This document shows positions 18,893 to 29,750 of a DNA stretch of 64,000 nt, piece after piece. Location: positions 1-64,000 of the forward strand of contig NZ_WIXL01000004.1 of NCBI RefSeq assembly GCF_010993955.1, given 5' to 3'. Under the pieces are notes generated by a model. The model did no database searches. It saw only the letters and a list, made by a program, of their open reading frames with translations, and was not told the DNA's origin. A program made the translations under genes and the position numbers. This DNA comes from Oceanobacillus halotolerans. GTDB taxonomy: Bacteria > Bacillota > Bacilli > Bacillales > Amphibacillaceae. Numbering within the stretch: the first letter of the stretch is position 1; every line of letters starts with the position of its first letter.

Positions 18893-19222
18893 GCTGCATC
18901 AGTTTGGGTGATTGTTGCACGAGTTTGAGTGATTCTTGCATGAGTTCGAGAGCTTGTTGCATGAGTTTGAGTGATTCTTGCATGAGTTCGAGAGCTTCTT
19001 GCACGAGTTTGAATGATTCTTGCATGAGTTTGAGAGCTTGTTGCATGAGTTTGAGTGATTCTTGCATGAGTTCGAGAGCTTCTTGCACGAGTTTGAGTGA
19101 TTCTTGCATGAGTTCGAGAGCTTCTTGCACAAGTTTGAATGATTCTTGCATAAGTTCGGGAGTTTATTGCACGAGTTTGAGTGATTCTTGCATGAGTTCG
19201 GGAGTTTATTGCACGAGTTTTC
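18893..19222. repeat. 21-bp minisatellite, about 15 units
   Basis: Tandem repeat with unit consensus TTGCAYGAGTTYGAGNGNTTS (21 bp), mostly arranged as 42-bp pairs. Because 21 is a multiple of three, most frames are open on both strands. One minus-strand frame (19151 to 18846) would encode a heptad pattern like LMQESLK / LVQEALE, a potential coiled coil, but its ATG has no ribosome site and a TAA lies just upstream. I treat it as non-coding. Fills the gap between ptsI and the nitroreductase gene. Confidence 0.9.
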
Positions 19223-19259
19223 CATAAGTCGGCAAAATAATATTCACAACTCACCACTA

Positions 19260-19847
19260 CTATTCTTTAATAATCTCCAGCTTTTCCTCAATGGATGTTC
19301 TCCCTTTATTATGTGGAATTTTTGCAGGATAGCCCATCTGTAAAACGGCTGCAACCTTTACCATATCAGGATCCAAATCAATATCATGCAGAAATCCTGG
19401 ATCATGCATGTATGGCGTTATGGTCCAAAGAACACCTACCCCAAATTCCCATGCTACTAATTGCACATTTTGAATGAAAGCACAAACAGCTGCATACTCC
19501 TCTTCATAACGAACAGGATCATCCTCAATTGGAAAATAGATCACAGCATGATGGGGTATTTTTCCTAGAAATGTGCGCATTGACTGTATCATTTTTACCG
19601 ATTTTGGATTTTCGCTATCTTTAATCATACCAATACGCTCATAACTTGCCATAATAGCATCAATTAATTTAGTTTTTCCATCCTCTTGGTATAGTTTAAT
19701 ATTCCATGGTTCTTTCATATAATGGGTCGGCGCATAGGTTCCATAAGAAAAAATGTCCTTCAATATCTCGGAATCGACTATATCCTCTTTAAAAGTATGT
19801 ATAGATCGTCGTTCTTTAATCGTTGTTAAAATAGAGATTGGTTTCAC
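19260..19847 (-). CDS. Nitroreductase family protein
   Basis: FMN-dependent NAD(P)H oxidoreductase family, 195 residues. The N-terminal FMN-contact segment IKERRSIHTF and the mid-protein YAPTHYMKEPWN and QLVAWEFGVGVLW segments are typical. The start appears to be GTG at 19847, with AGGGAAGGG almost touching it, which is unusually close. Stands alone between the minisatellite and the family A repeats. Substrate unknown. Confidence 0.88.
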   Translation of the reverse strand: MKPISILTTIKERRSIHTFKEDIVDSEILKDIFSYGTYAPTHYMKEPWNIKLYQEDGKTKLIDAIMASYERIGMIKDSENPKSVKMIQSMRTFLGKIPHHAVIYFPIEDDPVRYEEEYAAVCAFIQNVQLVAWEFGVGVLWTITPYMHDPGFLHDIDLDPDMVKVAAVLQMGYPAKIPHNKGRTSIEEKLEIIKE

Positions 19848-19944
19848 CCCTTCCCTGCATAGTTAGGCTGAATTGGTTTGCTACATTTGCAGTAGTAATC
19901 GAATATACTATCTTACAACTTCTATTTTCTTATAAAAATTCCTT

Positions 19945-20064
19945 TTAGAAAAACTCGCATTCGCTCGTCCTTTAGCGAATGTGTTAGTTTTCTTATACTT
20001 GGCACATTAAAATTTAGCAACGTAGAAGCCACTTCTTAGCTAAAATTTTTTAGTTTCCCAACGT
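19945..20064 (+). repeat. Double-hairpin repeat family A, copy 2
   Basis: Same two-stem structure as the copy at 8147 but opposite orientation. Separated from copy 3 by about 170 bp that include a partial family G unit. Confidence 0.88.
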
Positions 20065-20237
20065 GGTACAAAAGCTGGAAGTGCCCTAAACTGATAAAGA
20101 ATGCAGTGATACTCTATCTTACTTGAATAGCTCTTACTGGTATTATCAATAATAGTCTTGCTCAATTCCTTGTTTACTTCTTTTCTTGCTGAATTGGGCA
20201 CTGACAGGCGAGATCCACTCTCCTTCTCCTGTACTCA

Positions 20238-20356
20238 TTAGAAAAACTCGCATTCGCTTGTCATTAGCGAATGTATAGTTTTTCTTATACTTGGGACATC
20301 AAAATTTTATCCACGTCGAGTTCACTTCTTAGCTAAAATTTTATACTTTCCTACGT
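20238..20356 (+). repeat. Double-hairpin repeat family A, copy 3
   Basis: Same element, same orientation as copy 2. Its right end stops a few bases before the eno terminator. Confidence 0.88.
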
Positions 20357-20361
20357 CTAAA

Positions 20362-20404
20362 AAATCCTGATCAAAGCCCACACACAAAGATTTGATCAGG
20401 ATTT
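20362..20404 (-). terminator. Terminator of the glycolytic operon (after eno)
   Basis: Perfect 14-bp stem AAATCCTGATCAAA / TTTGATCAGGATTT with a 15-base loop, just past the eno stop. Confidence 0.92.
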
Positions 20405-20432
20405 CAAGATACCACAGTTTATATGGTCTATT

Positions 20433-21746
<1,314 letters not shown>

Positions 21747-21758
21747 TCATTATTCATT

Positions 21759-23297
21759 TTATTTTTTTAATAACGATGTTCCTGTCATTTCTTTTGGTTT
21801 TTCAACATTTAGTAAATCCAATAGTGTCGGGGATAAATCAGCTAAAATACCGCCACCACGAAGCTCAACGTCTTGTTTTGTTACGATGACTGGAACAGGG
21901 TTTGTTGTATGTGCAGTCATCGGATTCCCTTCCATTGTGACAACTTCATCTGAATTACCGTGATCTGCGGTAATAACCGCATTACCACCGAGCTCTAGGA
22001 TTTTATCGACAACTTTTCCTAAACATTCATCAACGGCTTCAATCGCATCGATAGTAGGCTGTAATTTACCAGAATGGCCTACCATGTCTGGGTTAGCAAA
22101 ATTTAAGATAATCGCATTATGTTCTTTAGAATCAAGCTCAGCAAGTAGAGCATCTGTCACTTCGTATACACTCATTTCAGGTTTTAGATCATAGGTTGCA
22201 ACTTTCGGGGAATCAATTAATACTCGCTTCTCACCAGGAAATTCCTGTTCGCGTCCACCACTCATAAAGAAGGTAACATGCGGATATTTTTCCGTCTCGG
22301 CTATACGTAATTGTTTTAAATCATTTTGTGCTAGAACTTCTCCAATCGTATTATCCAAATTGACAGGGTTATAGGCAACATATCCATCCACTGACTCACT
22401 AAAGTTCGTTAGCATGACAAAATCTAAATCTTTTGGTGCACCTGATCCTCGATCAAAATCGCGAAAATCATCATTTGCGAACGTACGAGAAATTTGTATG
22501 GCACGATCAGGTCGGAAGTTATAGAAAATGATGGAATCCTCATCTTGTACAGTACCTACTGGATTCCCGTTTTCATCGGTAATAACAGACGGAATCACAA
22601 ATTCATCATAAATGCCATTTTCATAGGAATCCTCTACTACTTCAATTGGATTCTGATAGGTAGGGCCCTCCCCATAAACCATCGCATCATACGCTTTTTT
22701 CACACGATCCCAGCGTTTATCACGATCCATGGAATAGTACCGACCTGAGATGCTTGCAATTTGGCCAACCCCATATTCATTAATCTTATCTTGTGTTTGC
22801 TTAATATACTCTTTAGCTGTTTTTGGTCCTACATCACGACCATCTAAAAACGCATGAATATACACATTTTTCAAGTCATTGTCTTTAGCAAGTTTTAATA
22901 AAGCAAACAAATGATTAATATGACTATGGACACCACCATCTGACAGGAGGCCAAATATGTGTAATGCTTTGTTCTTTTCTTTTGCATGTTTAATCGATTT
23001 TACAAAGGCACCTTTTTCGAAAAATTTGCCTTCTTTAATGGATAAGTTAACACGGGTAAGACTTTGATAAACAATACGTCCTGCACCAATATTTAAATGG
23101 CCAACCTCTGAGTTTCCCATTTGTCCTTCAGGAAGACCTACCGCTTCCCCACTGGCAGATAGCTGATTATGTGCGAACTTGTTCCAATAACGGTCAAAGT
23201 TAGGTGTTTTGGCTTGTTTCACCGCATTCCCATATTCCTCATCTCGAATGGCAAACCCATCTAGGATGATTAGTGCCGCTAAATTGTCTTGGCTCAT
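21759..23297 (-). CDS. gpmI: 2,3-bisphosphoglycerate-independent phosphoglycerate mutase
   Basis: Interconverts 3- and 2-phosphoglycerate without cofactor; Mn-dependent alkaline-phosphatase superfamily enzyme. 512 residues. The nucleophile Ser is in [14 protein letters not shown] near residue 62; metal ligands appear in [16 protein letters not shown] and TADHGNSDE. Its start codon overlaps the tpiA stop by four bases (ATGA), so the two are translationally coupled. Confidence 0.99.
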   Translation of the reverse strand: MSQDNLAALIILDGFAIRDEEYGNAVKQAKTPNFDRYWNKFAHNQLSASGEAVGLPEGQMGNSEVGHLNIGAGRIVYQSLTRVNLSIKEGKFFEKGAFVKSIKHAKEKNKALHIFGLLSDGGVHSHINHLFALLKLAKDNDLKNVYIHAFLDGRDVGPKTAKEYIKQTQDKINEYGVGQIASISGRYYSMDRDKRWDRVKKAYDAMVYGEGPTYQNPIEVVEDSYENGIYDEFVIPSVITDENGNPVGTVQDEDSIIFYNFRPDRAIQISRTFANDDFRDFDRGSGAPKDLDFVMLTNFSESVDGYVAYNPVNLDNTIGEVLAQNDLKQLRIAETEKYPHVTFFMSGGREQEFPGEKRVLIDSPKVATYDLKPEMSVYEVTDALLAELDSKEHNAIILNFANPDMVGHSGKLQPTIDAIEAVDECLGKVVDKILELGGNAVITADHGNSDEVVTMEGNPMTAHTTNPVPVIVTKQDVELRGGGILADLSPTLLDLLNVEKPKEMTGTSLLKK

Positions 23298-24052
23298 TTT
23301 GTTCCTGCCTCCACTAATTGTAAAAAGGATTCTACTTCTAGGCTTGCTCCACCAACTAAGGCACCATCAATATCAGATTGACCTAATAGTTCATCAATAT
23401 TCGCAGGTTTTACACTTCCTCCATATTGAATCACTACTTTTTCCGCTATTTCTTTAGAAGTCACTTGTTGAATGACCTGACGAATGTGAGAACATACCTC
23501 ATTTGCATCCTCACTAGATGCTGTTTTTCCTGTTCCAATTGCCCATATTGGTTCATAAGCAATAATTGTTTCTGCCACTTGCTTATCGGACAATCCCTCA
23601 ATTGCGCTTTTCACTTGTTTTTCCACATGTTTCATGGTTTCATTGGCATCTCGTTGTTTTAGTGTTTCACCAACACAGACAATTGGAGTAAGTCCATGTC
23701 GGAAAGCAGCATGAGCCTTTTTATTTACTGTTTCATCTGTTTCGGCAAAATATTCACGTCTTTCTGAATGACCGATTACCACATGTGTTACACCAAGGTC
23801 GTTTAACATAACTGGGCTTACTTCTCCTGTAAATGCACCATTTTCTTCAAAATGCATTGTTTGAGCACCAATTTTTATACTAGATCCTTTCGCTTTTTCC
23901 ACTAAAGATGGAAGAAAAGGAAATGGCACACAAACAATTGCCTCTACTTGATCACTAGTTGGAGCTTTGTTTGCTGCCTCTTCTACAAACTGATTTGCCT
24001 CACGAAGCACTTTATTCATTTTCCAATTACCTGCAATTACGTTCTTTCGCAT
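23294..24052 (-). CDS. tpiA: Triosephosphate isomerase
   Basis: Interconverts dihydroxyacetone phosphate and glyceraldehyde 3-phosphate. 252 residues: NWKMNK substrate loop, catalytic His in [11 protein letters not shown], catalytic Glu in [11 protein letters not shown], phosphate-binding [10 protein letters not shown]. Clear AGAGGTGATAGT ribosome site. Lies between pgk and gpmI in the operon. Confidence 0.99.
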   Translation of the reverse strand: MRKNVIAGNWKMNKVLREANQFVEEAANKAPTSDQVEAIVCVPFPFLPSLVEKAKGSSIKIGAQTMHFEENGAFTGEVSPVMLNDLGVTHVVIGHSERREYFAETDETVNKKAHAAFRHGLTPIVCVGETLKQRDANETMKHVEKQVKSAIEGLSDKQVAETIIAYEPIWAIGTGKTASSEDANEVCSHIRQVIQQVTSKEIAEKVVIQYGGSVKPANIDELLGQSDIDGALVGGASLEVESFLQLVEAGTK

Positions 24053-24070
24053 ACTATCACCTCTAACATC

Positions 24071-25252
24071 CTATTTATCATCTAAAGCTTTTACACCAGG
24101 AAGTACTTTCCCTTCCATAAATTCTAGGGAAGCACCACCACCTGTTGAAACATGGTCCATCTCTTCTGCAAATCCAAATTTTTCAACTGCAGCAGCAGAA
24201 TCGCCTCCACCAATTACCGTATATCCCTTCGTATTGGCTAAGCTTTCTGCAACAGATCTCGTTCCACCAGCAAATGCGTTGTATTCAAACACACCCATTG
24301 GCCCATTCCAAATAACTAGGTTGGATTCTGCTACAAGCTGCCCATATTTCCCACGAGTTTCTGGACCAATATCAAGTGCTTCCCAATCAGCAGGAATTTC
24401 TTCAATAGGGACGATTTTTGTGTTCGCAGACTCTGAAAAGTCATCGGCAACAACAGCATCTACTGGCAACACAAAATGAACACCCTTGTCTTTTGCTTTT
24501 TGCATAAAATCTTTTGCCAATTCAATCTTATCTTCTTCTAAAAGAGACTTACCGATTTCATGACCTTGTGCCTTAATAAACGTATAAGCAAGGCCACCTC
24601 CAACAATTAGATTATCCACTTTATCTAATAAATTATCGATTACATTTATTTTATCTTTCACTTTTGCTCCACCAATTATTGCTGTAAATGGACGATCGGG
24701 ATTTTCTAATGCTTTTCCTAATACATTGATTTCCTTTTCCATTAAAAAACCTGCAACTGCTGGTAACTTTTCTGCAACACCAGTAGTTGACGCATGTGCA
24801 CGATGTGCTGCACCAAATGCATCATTAACGTATATTTCAGCCATATCGGCAAAATGCTTTGCTAATTCTGGGTCATTTTTTTCTTCACCAGCTTCAAAAC
24901 GGACATTTTCAATGAGTAGAATATCCCCATTATTGATTTGAGATAATGCTTCGTTCACTTCACTTCCATAAACTGCATCCGTTTTGACCACATCTTTTCC
25001 TATTAAGTCACTTAACCTTTCCGCAACTGGATCCAGACGTAACTCCTCTACTACCTCACCCTTTGGACGTCCTAAATGACTTGCTAAAATAATGATGGCA
25101 CCTTGTTCTGCTAGATAATTTATGGTCGGTAATGCTGCTTTAATGCGTGTATCATCGGTTACCTTTCCATTTTTCATTGGTACATTAAAGTCAACACGAC
25201 AAAAGACTTTTTTTCCTTGCAAATCAACATCTTGCAATGTTTTTTTATTCAT
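24071..25252 (-). CDS. pgk: Phosphoglycerate kinase
   Basis: Makes ATP and 3-phosphoglycerate from 1,3-bisphosphoglycerate. 393 residues; [31 protein letters not shown] and the nucleotide-binding [13 protein letters not shown] motifs are intact. Strong AGGAGGATC ribosome site. Separated from gap by about 200 bases holding a hairpin that may reduce read-through from gap. Confidence 0.99.
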   Translation of the reverse strand: MNKKTLQDVDLQGKKVFCRVDFNVPMKNGKVTDDTRIKAALPTINYLAEQGAIIILASHLGRPKGEVVEELRLDPVAERLSDLIGKDVVKTDAVYGSEVNEALSQINNGDILLIENVRFEAGEEKNDPELAKHFADMAEIYVNDAFGAAHRAHASTTGVAEKLPAVAGFLMEKEINVLGKALENPDRPFTAIIGGAKVKDKINVIDNLLDKVDNLIVGGGLAYTFIKAQGHEIGKSLLEEDKIELAKDFMQKAKDKGVHFVLPVDAVVADDFSESANTKIVPIEEIPADWEALDIGPETRGKYGQLVAESNLVIWNGPMGVFEYNAFAGGTRSVAESLANTKGYTVIGGGDSAAAVEKFGFAEEMDHVSTGGGASLEFMEGKVLPGVKALDDK

Positions 25253-25361
25253 ACCTGATCCTCCTATTTCCCATATAACCTATGTAAAAAATCCCTGTTT
25301 TTAGGGTTTCCCTAATACTAACCAACTATTATCCATTATACGAGATTTGGAAAAAATTTGA

Positions 25362-25390
25362 AATGGAGGAGGAATTTCTCCTCCTCCATT
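25362..25390. terminator. Hairpin between gap and pgk
   Basis: AATGGAGGAGGA / TCCTCCTCCATT stem with a short loop, T-rich sequence on both sides. Its position suggests partial termination or mRNA stabilisation between gap and the downstream glycolytic genes. A further TCCTCCTCCATT lies at about 25436, so alternative pairing is possible. Confidence 0.8.
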
Positions 25391-25451
25391 CCTTTTTTAA
25401 TGATGAAGACTTTTGAAAAAGATTGGAGATATTATCCTCCTCCATTATTTC

Positions 25452-26480
<1,029 letters not shown>

Positions 26481-26515
26481 TCATAGATAGTTTAACCAAA
26501 GATTATAAATTTATT

Positions 26516-27544
26516 TTAAAGAGAAGTGTTTCCTCTTAAAATCTCTTTTGCAGCACCTTCATCCGTTACGAGTAAATCACTTTTCCCTTGTTTAAAGTAT
26601 GACACAATTGCTTGTGCTTTTGATGTACCACCCGCGATTGTTATAACATGTTTGCTCGAAGCCAAATCCTCCAATTGGATACCAATCGTCCTAACTTTAT
26701 GTACAACATCCCCATTTTCATTAAAGTAATAGCCAAAAGCTTCACTAACTGCTTCTTTTTCTAATAGTTTGTGTATAACTTGTTCATCTGCTTTTCGCCT
26801 TTTTGCCATTGTGATCGCATCACCAATTCCATGTAGAATAATGTCTGCCTTTCTTATCAATTGTACAATTTCTACAATCGATGGCTCTTTTATCATGATT
26901 TGGTAGGATGATTCACTTAATGGATCTGGAACATAAAGCTGACGATATTCCCCATTCGTTTTATTTGCCATTTTAGCAGCTATCGTGTTTGCTTGATTTT
27001 CCACTTTTTCACCAATACCACCACGAGCAGGGACAAATAGTGGGTTTACTCGTTCAAATGGTTGCATTACTTCTCCAATAGCTTCCATTGTTGTTCCACC
27101 CGTTACAGCAATTGTCTCGTTTTTTGTTAGTTCCGATTTAAGAAAAGAAACACATGCTTTTCCCATTTCTTGTTTTACCCAATTATGCTGGTCACTATTA
27201 CCTGGGACAATGATTACTTTCTTAATATGTAATTTATCCTGCAACGCTTGTTCTAAAACATGTAAGTCCGTTATTTGTCTCATATATGTCGCTAAGGTAT
27301 CAAGCAAATGTTGTCCATTACTCGTTATCATCATTCCCTTAGTGGACACACTTAGCAAACCTTGATCATGTAATAGATCCAATTCACCTCGAACATGCCG
27401 CTCAGATAAATTAGTATTTACTGCTAAACTTCGCCTACCAATTGGTTGTAAGTGGGCGATTGTTTGCAAAATCAGATAGCGTTGTTGCATAACATCGATA
27501 AGGTCTGGGCATAATTTTTTTTGTAACTCAACCAACGCTTTCAT
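26516..27544 (-). CDS. cggR: Central glycolytic genes regulator CggR
   Basis: DNA-binding repressor of the gap operon, released by fructose 1,6-bisphosphate in B. subtilis. About 342 residues: N-terminal helix-turn-helix (IGRRSLAVNTNLSERHVRGE), then the SorC/DeoR-type sugar-phosphate domain with VTGGTTMEAIGE and AGGTSKAQAI. The ATG at 27544 has GAGGAG nine bases ahead and matches the usual N-terminus; the GTG at 27571 would add nine residues and lacks a site. First gene of the glycolytic operon, with its operator immediately upstream. Confidence 0.97.
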   Translation of the reverse strand: MKALVELQKKLCPDLIDVMQQRYLILQTIAHLQPIGRRSLAVNTNLSERHVRGELDLLHDQGLLSVSTKGMMITSNGQHLLDTLATYMRQITDLHVLEQALQDKLHIKKVIIVPGNSDQHNWVKQEMGKACVSFLKSELTKNETIAVTGGTTMEAIGEVMQPFERVNPLFVPARGGIGEKVENQANTIAAKMANKTNGEYRQLYVPDPLSESSYQIMIKEPSIVEIVQLIRKADIILHGIGDAITMAKRRKADEQVIHKLLEKEAVSEAFGYYFNENGDVVHKVRTIGIQLEDLASSKHVITIAGGTSKAQAIVSYFKQGKSDLLVTDEGAAKEILRGNTSL

Positions 27545-27576
27545 AAAATTAAACTCCTCTAAAGTGGTCACTTTTT

Positions 27577-27601
27577 GTCCCGGGTATTAATAATATGTCC
27601 C
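27577..27601 (-). promoter_or_regulatory. CggR operator (two GGGAC half-sites)
   Basis: On the minus strand two GGGACA hexamers lie 20 bp apart, the same spacing as in the known B. subtilis cggR operator as I recall it (GGGAC direct repeats). They sit between the promoter and the cggR start. Confidence 0.8.
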
Positions 27602-27646
27602 ACCATAAACAAAAAAATACAACAAAGATTTCTTTGTTCATTTTTC

Positions 27647-27674
27647 ATTCTATCATACGGAATTCATTTTTCAA
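27647..27674 (-). promoter_or_regulatory. cggR operon promoter
   Basis: TTGAAA and TAGAAT with a 16-base spacer on the minus strand, upstream of the CggR half-sites. A palindrome CAAAGAAATCTTTG (around 27623-27636) lies between promoter and operator. Confidence 0.65.
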
Positions 27675-27779
27675 TTAAAAACACTTTGAGATGCTGACAG
27701 TTCTTTATAATAATAAAGGGTAATAGGAAAATAGTGTGGAATTCTATATTCCGATGCCCAAGTATTTTCCGCTCTTCAA

Positions 27780-27795
27780 CAATCGCGCCCGATTG
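27780..27795. repeat. Short palindromic repeat family H
   Basis: CAATCGCGCCCGATTG, arms CAATCG/CGATTG. Related GCGCCCGNTTGC motifs occur at about 28495, 29026, 29234 and 29609, all inside the 27.7-29.6 kb accessory patch and mostly at gene ends. Confidence 0.55.
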
Positions 27796-27929
27796 CGGTA
27801 TAGTTAGATAACGGCTCTTATGCAAAACGTATCCGTTTACTGAACAATGATTTTTTATATTCCTTGTCGTTAAAATTAATAGAGAAACCAAAAAGTTCTT
27901 CATTCAATAAAGTATAAACGATAGCAATA

Positions 27930-27948
27930 TGTTATAATAAAATATAAT
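27930..27948 (+). promoter_or_regulatory. Candidate toxin promoter (extended -10)
   Basis: TGTTATAAT at 27930-27938 is an extended -10; a second TATAAT lies at 27943-27948. No convincing -35 is seen. They lie about 90-100 bases ahead of the toxin start, leaving a long structured leader typical of type I toxins. Confidence 0.55.
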
Positions 27949-28038
27949 AGACTGGCTTCGCATGAGGGGTTTGGTGGCACTGTCGACCTGCCGTTAGTCT
28001 TCGTTTGGGAGACTTCCAAGGGAGGGAGGTGCTCGCCT

Positions 28039-28125
28039 ATGGACATTGTTAGTGCGCTGACGCTCATGATATCCTTCGGGATGTTAGTAGCGTTTATCGT
28101 TTCTGATAACAACCATAAAAAATAA
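28039..28125 (+). CDS. Putative holin-like type I toxin peptide (TxpA/BsrG group)
   Basis: 28-residue peptide: short polar start MDIVSALT, one hydrophobic helix (LMISFGMLVAFIV) and the charged tail SDNNHKK. This size and layout match the putative holin-like toxins, relatives of B. subtilis TxpA/BsrG, which insert in the membrane. The ribosome site GGGAGGGAGGTG (28019-28030) is very strong. The mRNA 5' segment at 27959-27971 is exactly complementary to 28124-28136, so the transcript ends can pair, as in known type I toxin mRNAs. A convergent antisense RNA is predicted to overlap its 3' end. Confidence 0.85.
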   Translation: MDIVSALTLMISFGMLVAFIVSDNNHKK

Positions 28126-28264
28126 CCCCTCATGCGCTTTAGACGGTACGTGAGGGATTATTTTCCTAAGCTGCCAACCCCTCTTGTCGGGGTTCAGTCT
28201 ATTATGACCGTTCCATGTACCTTCATGGGCGGTCTTTATTAGTGTATGCACTGATCATCTTTCT
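28115..28264 (-). ncRNA. Predicted antisense antitoxin RNA (RatA-like)
   Basis: A minus-strand transcript is expected from a promoter at 28271-28298 and would run about 150 nt through three hairpins (GACCG..CGGTC at 28206-28234, AACCCC..GGGGTT at 28176-28194, and the terminator stem at 28121-28160), ending in TTATTTTTT. It overlaps the 3' end of the toxin mRNA, the txpA/ratA geometry. Inferred from sequence; ends are approximate. Confidence 0.65.
28121..28162. terminator. Shared terminator hairpin of toxin and antisense RNA
   Basis: AATAACCCCTCATGCGC pairs with GTACGTGAGGGATTATT; T-rich tails exist on both strands. The left arm can instead pair with the toxin mRNA 5' end at 27959-27971. Confidence 0.8.
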
Positions 28265-28270
28265 ATGTTA

Positions 28271-28298
28271 ATTATACCACGAAATCAATATTTGTACA
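28271..28298 (-). promoter_or_regulatory. Antitoxin RNA promoter
   Basis: Minus strand TGTACA, 16-base spacer, TATAAT, with TGG just before the -10 (extended -10 TGGTATAAT). Points into the antisense strand of the toxin gene. Confidence 0.7.
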
Positions 28299-28527
28299 CA
28301 TTTAATTTATTTTTACTTCATTAGTCTTTCAACATCTTTTTAAACTGGCATTAGACGTAACGGGTAAATTAAAAGGAAAAGACTCATACGAGTAGTATAT
28401 TTTCCGATTTTAGATCGAGACTTCTGATATACTGGGTATCTTGATTTAATTTCACTAAAAGGCCACCCTTTCAGTTATTCTTAATCCCTATTAGCGCCCG
28501 TCAACAAAAAACTTATCGGACAATATT
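28299..28527. other. Gap with no supported gene
   Basis: Between the antitoxin promoter and the YrvL-like pseudogene. A short plus-strand frame (LALDVTGKLKGKDSYE then stop) near 28343-28393 might be a gene remnant, but it is too short to identify. A family H motif lies near 28495. Confidence 0.35.
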
Positions 28528-28951
28528 TTAAGCCGCTTTTTTGTGTTCATCTTTTTTATCACCAAACACCGACTCAAAAAAGGTTAATATTAGCGAAATG
28601 AACAACTTTGCTCCAGGTGAAAGATTAATACTGCTCATAAATGCATCCACTGTAAAAATAACGATCCAGTTTGTCACAAATCCAAAAAGAAATTGGACAA
28701 CAAATGCTGTTATCTTTCCCGATATTTTTTCAGCAGATAAATCAGCCATAGCACCTAAAACCAAATCAACTGGCAACCCTAGAATAAAGATACTTATTAC
28801 AAAAATGATTAATGACCAGATTGATTGATACTGAACACCAAGTATTTCAAAAATCCCAGCTATTCCAAGGAAGTAAACCCCTATTATAATTCCCAATATA
28901 AATACAGCGAAAAAGTGTCATTCCGATTATAGTCTTTATCCTTTCTTTCAT
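28528..28951 (-). pseudogene. YrvL-family membrane protein, frameshifted
   Basis: Small membrane protein with the YrvL-family stretch LGVQYQSIWSLIIFV and three to four hydrophobic segments. The natural start is the ATG at 28951 (MKERIKTIIGMTLF), preceded by GAGGAG. After TTT at 28912-28910 an extra base near 28909 shifts the frame; dropping it joins MTLF to AVFILGIIIGVYF and the rest of the protein without a break. Either a real one-base insertion or a sequencing error. The downstream part alone could start at a TTG (28896) but without a ribosome site. Confidence 0.7.
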
Positions 28952-29012
28952 AGATCGATTAATCTCCTCACTTCCGCAATATGGCCCTTATGTATGCTTC
29001 GAGTGCCAAATC

Positions 29013-29229
29013 TTATTTCGGAATGGCGCCCGATTGCTTAAATAAGTAATCCGTTAACCCATATGTAACCAATCCTAAAATAAATAAGACACAAGTTATA
29101 GCACTTAAGATGTTTTCCTTTCTCTCTGATAAATCCATTTCATTATGGTACGAAAAGCGAACACAGCGGTCATACCAACAAAAATAAGCACCAAACTTCA
29201 TTAGCGTAAACAGCAATTATTCGTCTCAT
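29013..29229 (-). pseudogene. Small two-helix membrane protein, degenerate
   Basis: Three frames hold pieces of what looks like one protein: MRRIIAVYAN from 29229, SLVLIFVGMTAVFAFRT in a second frame, and HNEMDLSERKENILSAITC..YGLTDYLFKQSGAIPK in a third. Adding one base near 29197 and one near 29146 would join them. No ribosome site is seen at 29229. Function unknown. Confidence 0.45.
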
Positions 29230-29255
29230 AAACGCGCCCGTTTGCGGAATAGTAT

Positions 29256-29567
29256 TTATTCCTGACTGGACTCCGATTGTTGCATTCTTTTTTTATAATA
29301 ATTGAGCGCAAATCCTTGAACAGTGAATAACAGTAATACTAATACCCACATCGTATCCCTGTATGTATCATACGGTATGCTCGCTATGAAATTGTGATAT
29401 AAATGGAGAATAAGCCATCCGATTGGAAACACACCAAGTGCATATTTAGTTGAATAAGCTAATATTTGTTCTTTTTTATCCTTAGATTCATCACTTCTAG
29501 AAAATTTAAAATACGTTACTAGAGCATATATAAAGAATGGAAGTACCAATAATCCAATAATAAGCAT
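29256..29567 (-). CDS. Hypothetical small membrane protein (103 aa)
   Basis: 103 residues: an N-terminal hydrophobic helix (LIIGLLVLPFFIYALVTYF), a charged loop SRSDESKDKKEQ, two more hydrophobic segments and a basic end YYKKRMQQSESSQE. The start has a strong AGGGAGGAGGG site. No family recognised. It sits in the accessory patch with two decayed membrane-protein genes and the type I toxin; all may belong to one small island inserted between cggR and the glutaredoxin gene. Intact, so it may be the only functional survivor of the patch. Confidence 0.75.
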   Translation of the reverse strand: MLIIGLLVLPFFIYALVTYFKFSRSDESKDKKEQILAYSTKYALGVFPIGWLILHLYHNFIASIPYDTYRDTMWVLVLLLFTVQGFALNYYKKRMQQSESSQE

Positions 29568-29714
29568 TAATCGAACCCTCCTCCCTTTAAGAATAATATT
29601 CCGTTAAATGGCCCGTTTGTTAAAAGAAACGATTTTGTGAATTAAGCTTCTTAAGTTAGTTTAACACAAACACCGATCAGCCATAATTCCACACGATAAT
29701 CCGAATACCATAAT

Positions 29715-29750
29715 AAAAAAGGATGCCACATTTATTGGGCATCCTTTAAA
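29715..29750 (-). terminator. Terminator of rpoN-glutaredoxin operon
   Basis: AAAGGATGCC / GGCATCCTTT stem around the end of the glutaredoxin gene, with a T run on the minus strand. Confidence 0.85.

Noticed and set aside
18799-19257. Long open frames across the 21-bp repeat on both strands
   Set aside because: The frames are open only because the repeat unit is a multiple of three without stops; none has a ribosome site or promoter.
27664-27903. Possible 79-residue minus-strand protein upstream of cggR
   Set aside because: No ribosome site, no recognisable family, and the frame runs through the family H palindrome.
27900-28133. Minus-strand frame opposite the toxin gene
   Set aside because: It is a shadow of the toxin mRNA region; the plus-strand peptide with a strong ribosome site explains the locus.
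28343-28393. Plus-strand fragment LALDVTGKLKGKDSYE
   Set aside because: Looks protein-like but is too short and has no start or context.
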